From NCBI GenBank assembly GCA_009746045.1, contig RPFO01000003.1, positions 1,548,914-1,612,913 on the forward strand: a stretch of 64,000 nt of DNA. Direction: 5' to 3'. The notes beneath the pieces were generated by a model that saw only the letters and a list, made by a program, of their open reading frames with translations, searched no databases and was not told where the DNA came from. The DNA is from Mesostigma viride. Its lineage: Eukaryota; Streptophyta; Mesostigmatophyceae; Mesostigmatales; Mesostigmataceae. Positions 41,901 to 50,900 of the stretch are shown here, piece by piece (positions within the stretch are counted from its first letter, which is position 1; each line of letters opens with the position of its first letter). The translations under genes and the position numbers were made by a program.

Positions 41901-44900
41901 GGAACGCCAAGCGTGTCGCATTTCCCATGCTAAAGCCAGGTAGAGCGATCCAAAAAGCCTCATGCAAGCACGTGCCACGGACCACACGCGATCACCGACA
42001 CATCGCGAGCCCCTCATGCAAGCACGTGCCACGGACCACACGCGATCACCGACACATCGCGATCCGACCGCTTTGTAACGTGGTTGCCTTGCCAAGCTAC
42101 AGCATGGAACCCACTGGCCACTATGCTGGTCACTATAACTGTTGGGTGGTTGCGTTGCGAAGCTACACCACTGGCAGCATGTATAGATAGCAAGAGGCCA
42201 GCGTGCTCACATGGCTCCTCGGTATCGGTTCATGTGGGCCGTGTCTCCCAACAGCTCCAGCGCGCGGCAGTACAGCCGAAACGCCTGCAACGTTTCCTCC
42301 TGCACCATTGGGGGGTCATTAACATTAAGCAGGTGGGGGGGTGGGCGCAGGGGAGGGAGCAGTCATTCACGCGGAAGGGGGGGAGCCGGGGGGAAAAGGG
42401 GGCAGAATAGGTGGAGTTGGTAGGAGGGGGACGAAAGGGGGGCCACTGGCCGCAGAGATATAAAAACGACAAGAATCCAGACCAGGATCGCAGACAACCC
42501 AACAAACTGCTTGCTCAAAAAGAAACCTCTTCCCAGTAGCTCGAAGCTCCACAGATCACCGGGGCAGTGGGCTGCCCTCAACCTGCAGCTTGAAAGGCAT
42601 GTGGCTAGGAGACCTTCATCAACGATGCAGCAGGGAAACAGCTAGGCAAATGAGCCCCACTGCAGAACGGTCCAGCACGGAGCATCCTCTCCAAGGATCC
42701 TTTACTGGGAACTATGTGACGCAGCTTGTTGAGTTATTATTATACCCTAATCCTGTACTTCACCGATATCACAGCGGGTACAGGGGTTTAAGGTTACTTT
42801 GCTGAGAACTATGTGATGCAGTCGCGTGCTCTAATTTAATCTCTTCCAGGAAAGATTAAAAAGAGGGAGACCCTACACAATAAAATAGTAGAAGTCGATA
42901 AGCAGGTCAGATAGGGGGATTCAGAAACAGGTACAGCAGGTTGATTACATCCAGTGGAACCAAGGCCGACATAAGACGGGAACGGCATGCAGTTGAGTAG
43001 CCGGAAAGTTGCTGCAATCATGGCCACAGCACACTATGGTGACATGCTGCAGTATAAAAAGAGAAAGCTGGTCCGAGACCAGCCCACGAAATACCGTGGT
43101 GACATGCCGCAGAACTAAAAATCGAGACTTGCCACCACACTGGCCACAGCATACCATGGTGACGTGCTGCAGAAGGATCTCCTCCGCGGACGTGCGGAAC
43201 CCGAAATCTGTTGGTTGAGGTTGCCGCGTGCCGCCCCCACAGAGAACACACGGCCCAGTCACAGAGAACACACGACGCGAGCACGAAGCAAATAGAGCCA
43301 CCTCATAGCTTTTGAACAACGGACACCAAGGGTGGATGGGGACAACATGGATAATCTGAAGCACTTGTCTGCAAATAAACATTATCTAACAGTTAAGTAA
43401 TGCGAAACGAATTACTTTTGCATACTTGCATAGTTACATTATCTGTAGTTCAGAGACAATAATTCGCAATCGCCATGGGTCATGAATGAATCCTGCGCAC
43501 GCCTACCCACACTTTGTTCACATGGGTGTATGCCATACCGAGTACAGTGTCAGCGTTGCAGGGTCAACAGACATGGTCTCGGGGAAAATTTAACGATCTG
43601 GGGGCAGACTTCACGATGTCGGGGCACACAATCTGCTTACTGGTGCCCTACAAAAACTAGCTAGAAGTTGCCAAGTGTCGGCCGGCTTTTGCAATGACCA
43701 AGGATCATCCACATGCAGGGAGTAGGACATGCACTGCCACATGCCAATTATTGAAGTCCGAATCAACTTGGAGCCCAGGAAGAAACGAATCTACAAGATA
43801 TGGAATATCCCAAGATACCTACAAGCTATGCAGCCATGCATGAGGAAAGAATGCATCGGTGGGTGCCGTGAGTAGGGAACGCGTTGGTTGTGGCCATCAG
43901 TAGAGAATGCTTTGGTTGGGGCCGTGCGTTGAGAATGCGTGGGTTGGGGGGCCGGGGCGGGATGTATGGACGGACAGGTGGCTGGATTCAAGGATGACCC
44001 CATGTAAACCTTCGTGTGTGGCCCCGGACACGGCACCTTCTGCTTGGTGCTATGCAGAAACTACACTCTAGGTACTAACTACCATACACTATGCGTCGAT
44101 GACAAGGCAAACCCAGTGTCCATGCAATAGCGTGCACGGGGACAGTGCCGATCCTACAAAGGAGAGGCATAGAGATTCCACGGAAAGACTCAGCACCTAT
44201 CCTGATAATCGTTCCTATAATCATGGCAATCGTGGTGGCGATAACAAGGGCAATAATAAAGGCAATAATGATGGCATCAAAATGATAACAAAACCATGAT
44301 GAACCTGGCGAGGATCACAACAGGCCATCGCAAGCGGTTTCTATGCCACGTACGTTCTGAGTTGGTGAGCCGGTAGGTTGTCCGGTTGCCCACGTGCGCC
44401 TCAAACCTGCCCACAAGACGGGTGCTAGCAGAAAGAAGTCAGCCATGGTATGCCCACCGTCAATTCCCATCAACCTTTAACTAGCCAAGAAAGAGCTATA
44501 AAAGTTTCCCAGTTCTACCCATGAACGCCCCAAATATACACATCCCCTCCCCCCTCCCTGCCTTCCTGGGCATGGCCCTATCCTCCAAACAAAAATAGGG
44601 ATGAACATGTATATGTGGAGCACCATCAATAAGGATGAACATGTATACATAGAGCACCATCAATAAGGATGAACATGTATACATAGAACACTATCAATAA
44701 GCATGTACATGTATATAGATAGCACCATCAATAAAGATGAAGATGTATACATAGAGCACTATCAATAAGGATGAACATGTATATAGATAGCACTATCAAT
44801 AAGGATGAACATGTATATAGATAGCACTATCAAGAAGGATGAACACGAATGTATAGAGCACTATCATGATAGTGCTGTGAGGCATGATAGTGCACCATAT

Positions 44901-47900
44901 CTACAGCATATCTGTACAAAAATCCAAAGCTGGCAGCGGGTAGGCTAACAGGGGCACAAATACTTGCGAGTATGAGGGGAGGGGGAAGGGGGGTTGGGAA
45001 AGGGGAGGCGCGGTGGTCCATCTTCCTGCATGCAAAAGGCCTGCGTACGTGCTGTGCATGAGCAAAGTGATCCCTGTGCGCACGCGCATATGCCCATTCA
45101 CGTAACATGTGGATGCGACTTTGAGACAAACAGGGTTCACCCCGTGTAGGACCATCACGTGCCGGATGACGAAGCGGACCGACGCCTGTGGCGTCTAATA
45201 GGATGCACAGTCTCATGCGAAGTGGACATATTTGCACAAACAACTTGTCTGAATGCACAAACCATCCATACATACTGGAGACACAAAGCACCCGACATCC
45301 TCCCCCTGTAGGCACCCGCGTTTGCCAACTTGGGGAATCACCCCGAGCCGCTGTCTCCTGACCGGCTTCCAGGCGGTGCACCCCCATGGTCGTACACATC
45401 TCAGCAGGTCTCTGTCTGTTGGCAACAGAAAAAACAGAAACACGTTCTTGGCATACATCCAGCCATGCGGACACCATCATAATTGGCCATGATTCCAATC
45501 ACCTACCCCTCCACCGGCCCCCCGTTGAAGCGGAAGATGGCCTCGTGCCGGTTAATCTCCTCTCCTGCACATGGGCCATGGTTCAATGGGCAGTCAGGTG
45601 CTGTTAATTTGTGGTTGGGACATCAGACATGCTGTCGTCAGGTAAGTGGGTGGGTAGGCATGCTGAGAAAAACGAGGCACAATCAACTAGTAGGCGATCA
45701 AGCAAGTGGCTAGCTGGGGGTGGGGGGTGGGGCAAATGCCATTGTGGACGTAACCAAGGCTTTGCATGAATGGGGGGCTCAAGGAATCAGCACAAATAGA
45801 GGATGTGCAGGAGGTCAAGAACCAAAAAATGACCCCTATGAGCAACTACACCATTCCGTTTTCTTAGGGGGCTGGGTGTGGGTGATACATTGTTGATGAC
45901 CAAAACAAGGTCGATGGTACCAAGCCATTTTGAGGTTCACTGGGCAGTGCTCAGTGATGATTGGGGGGGGGTGCAAATGAGGATTGGTAATATACCCCAT
46001 CGCTGCTCGAGGGTATTATCCTCCCCCGTACACAAATGGTGATCTAAATATAGAACAAGCAATATACATCTAAGTCCCATACATGTATAGCTTATAGTTA
46101 TCGTTCAAGCCCGGGCTGACATCCCACCATAAGATTTCAACAGCAGCCCCCCCCCATTGCCGACCACAGCGCAGGAGCGGTACTTTGTGCCGTCCGCAAG
46201 CATCACGTCCGTTGCGGGCAGGAACCGGTGCATCTGCGCATCTAGCTTCCCGATGGGCCGGAACTTGATGCTTATTTGCTGGTGGTTCGGGTGCATGAAG
46301 ATACCAGGAGGTGACCAGGACAGCGAGGTGGCAGGAGTACAGGGCACGCAGACGTTGGCAGGGAGAAGAAAATGCAGGAAAAAAAAAAAGGGCGGCACTG
46401 GAAGATTAGAAATGATCACATTTGGAAGTAACAGGAGAGGGCCACAGCGGACCCCGGTGGCCGGACAGTGCAGTAAGTGCACGCAGAGCTTCTGAAGGGT
46501 GGCAGGATGTGCTATTGCTATTCGTATCATCATTATTGTTTTATATTGATATTGCTAACATGCTCTCAGCAATATGCTACCAGTACATTCCGCCATGAGC
46601 GAATGCATGCCATATTACACTGCCTTGCACCTTTCAAGTACAGAGCAACTCAACGCAGGAGTATTGCATGCTTTTGATTGGTTGTTGCCACGAGGACAGT
46701 GTCCAGCAGGCATGGCATTGAGGCACCCTGTCAGCCCACACAATCTGGGGGGTAAGCAAAATGTTACACTTGGTCCACCTGGTATGCTGCAGGCTGCATA
46801 CCGACCTAAAAAAATTTCAAAAAAACAAAAAGGCCACATTACGAAAGGGAAAACAACAAGCCTTGCCATCAGACATTCATCCGAATGTCGTCCAACCGTG
46901 TTTGCCTCGGTTCCCGCTCCCGCTAGAAAGGCAGGCAGGAGACCGCGCCTGTACTACGGACCACGCCTTTCCTCAAAACAACAGCGAAAACGTCATCATA
47001 CACGTGGAACAAGACGGCTTACCCCAGGAGGCGGCTTTGGGCGAGGTTTGTGCCTCCCGCGGCGGCGGTCTACCCTCACAAGCCCTGCAGGGATGTACTT
47101 GGGCACCTTAACCTGAACACCCAGGGGCCCAACCCCCCAAAGCAAAGGACGGGTAAGGAGGACACGCCTCGGTTGTAGCGATCAGCAAGGTGGATGCAAG
47201 GGCAAGAGAGCGGGGCAAAAGTGTTGCCTGTTGGGGTCTTAATTTCCACCCGATAGGCTCTAACAGCAGCTGATGTTTCACGCAGGTAATGATGAGAACT
47301 GGGCGGGTAGGCCAGTGGGAAGCATGAGGTGGGAGTGCGGACCCATTGATCACGTCATCAAACCATACGGCCCAGCCACACTACTTGAATTTCACACACG
47401 GATTCCAAACTGTACATGCCACTTCACATGTCACTTCAAGTGTCAACCCGGAAAACCCAGCTCACAACGCGTATACCAAGCTACTGCTGACAACGAAATA
47501 ATGGGGAAGCCAGGCACGGAGAACTCAGGCAAGTGAAGGACAGTTATGATTGATGGGGGCCACTAGTGATCCACAACTTCGAGGCGCCTTAAGCTAACGG
47601 TGTTCCCGGCACCCACTATCAATGAGACAACCAGCGCAGGCCAGAAATCTGGAGAATCCGGACCATGGTTGCTCGAGCCTGCCGGTATCTTATCCGCACC
47701 CATTATGACTGTGTTCCCTGCACCCATCATGACTGTGTTTGGTAACGGTGAGCCCGGCACCCGTGATGGCAAACCAGCCCGTGCGCACCACCCCAGGCAT
47801 TCAACTCACTTGTGCGCCGGCCTTGTACTCCTGCTTCGTCATCACAAAGTCGTCCGTGAACTTGTTGAGCGCCGCCAGGTCCTGCCAGAGATGCAGCCGC

Positions 47901-50900
47901 AGCAGCGGGGCAGAGGCGAGGGCCAGACGGGAGCAGAGATGAGTCAGCAGCAGCACATCCCTGGCCTGGGGCGGAGCGGGGGCTCAACCCGCCCCTACCA
48001 CTCAACCTGTACCTGGGGGCGGGGAAGGGGGGGGGGGGCCGGACCCCCCCCCCCCCCCCCCCCCCAGCGGTACCAGGGGGTGGGTAAGGTCTGCCCCCCC
48101 CCCCAAGTGGACACTTGCTTCGGGTTTGTCGCGAACATCCAGGTATGTGACTAATCACTACGCCAGCAAGCCAAGCCAAGCGTATGACATCAGCACATAA
48201 CGCCACCCACCCTGTTGCGCGTGCATAGGTTTGTGCGCTTGTCAGAGCACGCGCATGAGTGCACGTGTGCCTGTGTGTGCACGGGAGGATGGGTGTGATG
48301 GTGGAGGTAGATGTTTGCGTGTGTGTTCTTGTAAATGCAAGGATTCCAGTGCTTAAGAGTCCCACATGTCACACACAGCCGCCCAAGTCTAATCCCATGA
48401 GTCACCACCATGTCGCACCCTGCAATTGCTTGCACGCTCTGGTACAAAATAGGCAGGAGTATATTCCATCTCTACAGCTGGTAGAAACGTAACCATTTGG
48501 CAAGTACTGCAATTTCGTTTTGGTTGTCTCCAGGAATGCCGAGTCGGCAATTTTACGTTGCCTTTCAGATGCGCCCCTTGCGTACTTGACAAAAATAGAA
48601 TGGACAAAAAACCCACAGCAACCCATAGAATTGTACGCCTTGCTCTAGGAAGCCTCGCGGCTTAACAGATGAATAATAAGTTGAGCGCGGTGTACTCAAC
48701 AGCAACACAAGTGGTGCTTTACTCCCCTTTAGTTAGTTGAGCGCGGTGTATTCAACAGCAACGCAAGTGGTGCTTTTCTCCCCTTTAGTTAGTTGAGCAC
48801 GGTGCATTCAACAGCAACGCAAGTGGTGCTTTTCTCCCCTTTAGTTAGTTGAGCGCGGTGCATTCAACAGCAACGCAAGTGGTGCTTTTCTCCCCTTTAG
48901 TTAGTTGAGCGCGGTGTATTCAACAGCAACGCAAGTGGTGCTTTTCTCCCCTTTAGTTAGTTGAGCGCGGTGCATTCAACAGCAACGCAAGTGGTGCTTT
49001 ACTCCCCTTTAGTTAGTTGAGCGCGGTGCATTCAACAGCAACGCAAGTGGTGCTTTTCTCCCCTTTAGTTAGTTGAGCGCGGTGCATTCAACAGCAACGC
49101 AAGTGGTGCTTTTCTCCCCTTTAGTTAGTTGAGCACGGTGCATTCAACAGCGACGCAAGTGGTGCTTTTCTCCCCTTTAGTTAGTTGAGCACGGTGCATT
49201 CAACAGCAACGCAAGTGGTGCTTTTCTCCCCTTTAGTTAGTTGAGCACGGTGCATTCAACAGCGACGCAAGTGGTGCTTTTCTCCCCTTTAGTTAGTTGA
49301 GCGCGGTGCATTCAACAGCAACGCAAGTGGTGCTTTACTCCCCTTTAGTTAGTTGAGCGCGGTGTATTCAACAGCAACGCAAGTGGTGCTTTACTCCCCT
49401 TTAGTTAGTTGAGCGCGGTGCATTCAACAGCAACGCAAGTGGTGCTTTTCTCCCCTTTAGTTAGTTGAGCACGGTGCATTCAACAGCAACGCAAGTGGTG
49501 CTTTACTCCCCTTTAGTTAGTTGAGCGCGGTGTATTCAACAGCAACGCAAGTGGTGCTTTTCTCCCCTTTAGTTAGTTGAGCGCGGTGCATTCAACAGCA
49601 ACGCAAGTGGTGCTTTTCTCCCCTTTAGTTAGTTGAGCACGGTGCATTCAACAGCAACGCAAGTGGTGCTTTTCTCCCCTTTAGTTAGTTGAGCGCGGTG
49701 CATTCAACAGCAACGCAAGTGGTGCTTTTCTCCCCTTTAGTTAGTTGAGCGCGGTGTACTCAACAGCAACGCAAGTGGTGCTTTACTCCCCTTTAGTTAG
49801 TTGAGCGCGGTGTATTCAACAGCAACGCAAGTGGTGCTTTTCTCCCCTTTAGTTAGTTGAGCGCGGTGTACTCAACAGCAACGCAAGTGGTGCTTTACTC
49901 CCCTTTAGTTAGTTGAGCGCGGTGTACTCAACAGCAACGCAAGTGGTGCTTTACTCCCCTTTAGTTAGTTGAGCGCGGTGTATTCAACAGCAACGCAAGT
50001 GGTGCTTTACTCCCCTTTAGTTAGTTGAGCGCGGTGTATTCAACAGCAACGCAAGTGGTGCTTTTCTCCCCTTTAGTTAGTTGAGCGCGGTGTACTCAAC
50101 AGCAACGCAAGTGGTGCTTTACTCCCCTTTAGTTAGTTGAGCGCGGTGTATTCAACAGCAACGCAAGTGGTGCTTTTCTCCCCTTTAGTTATCTTACCCG
50201 CCCGTCTTACAAACACACTACGCACCGGTTTACTGGACAACCAGCCCCCTGAAGTATTCCCAGTTCATGTCTGGAAGTTTAAATGTGGATCCTAGATCTT
50301 CTGGATAAGGACGCTTCCTTACCTGTTCAGCAAGGGATAGAAACACAAATGGGTCATTGCTCTTTGTCTTCACTGCTGCACACGTGAGCGACACCGCGGC
50401 TTCACTGCAGCTCACCTGAGAGACACCGTTTCTCTGCACACTGCCGGCATCCGCCCCCTTCCTCCCCTTGTCCAGTCTCTTATACATGGCCATGAGGTTA
50501 TCTGCCGCCTTGTTTGCTTTGCTACGAACCACCTCCGGGGTCCAATGGAGCCCGGTGTGTGCGCGCCCGACAAATGGTGTCCCTGCAACCTTGGGGGAGA
50601 TGTCTTTTCCAGCACCCTCCTCGTCACTGCCTTCCTCCCCTTCCACCCCCTCGCCCTCTTCCGAGTCAACCCCCTCATCGGACCCATCGTCTGAGTCACC
50701 CTCCCCGTCTGCCTCTGTGCCATCCTCATTGTGCTCATCATCATCACTCTCCCGTTCACCGCCCCCAGGCGATGATGAGCCCCCCCCCCCCTGCGCTCCC
50801 ATTGGGGAGCGGAGCCAGCCCACCCCCACTTCTCACAGTACCTGGCTTCCCAAGGCCGGCCCCTTTACTGCCGTTGACAGAGAGCAAACTTTCCAGCTGC

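Noticed and set aside
45300-45425. A GT29-like exon after the CTGTTGCCAACAG site
   Set aside because: A 3' splice-like site is present, but none of the frames matches the expected end of motif L and phase does not fit exon 5.
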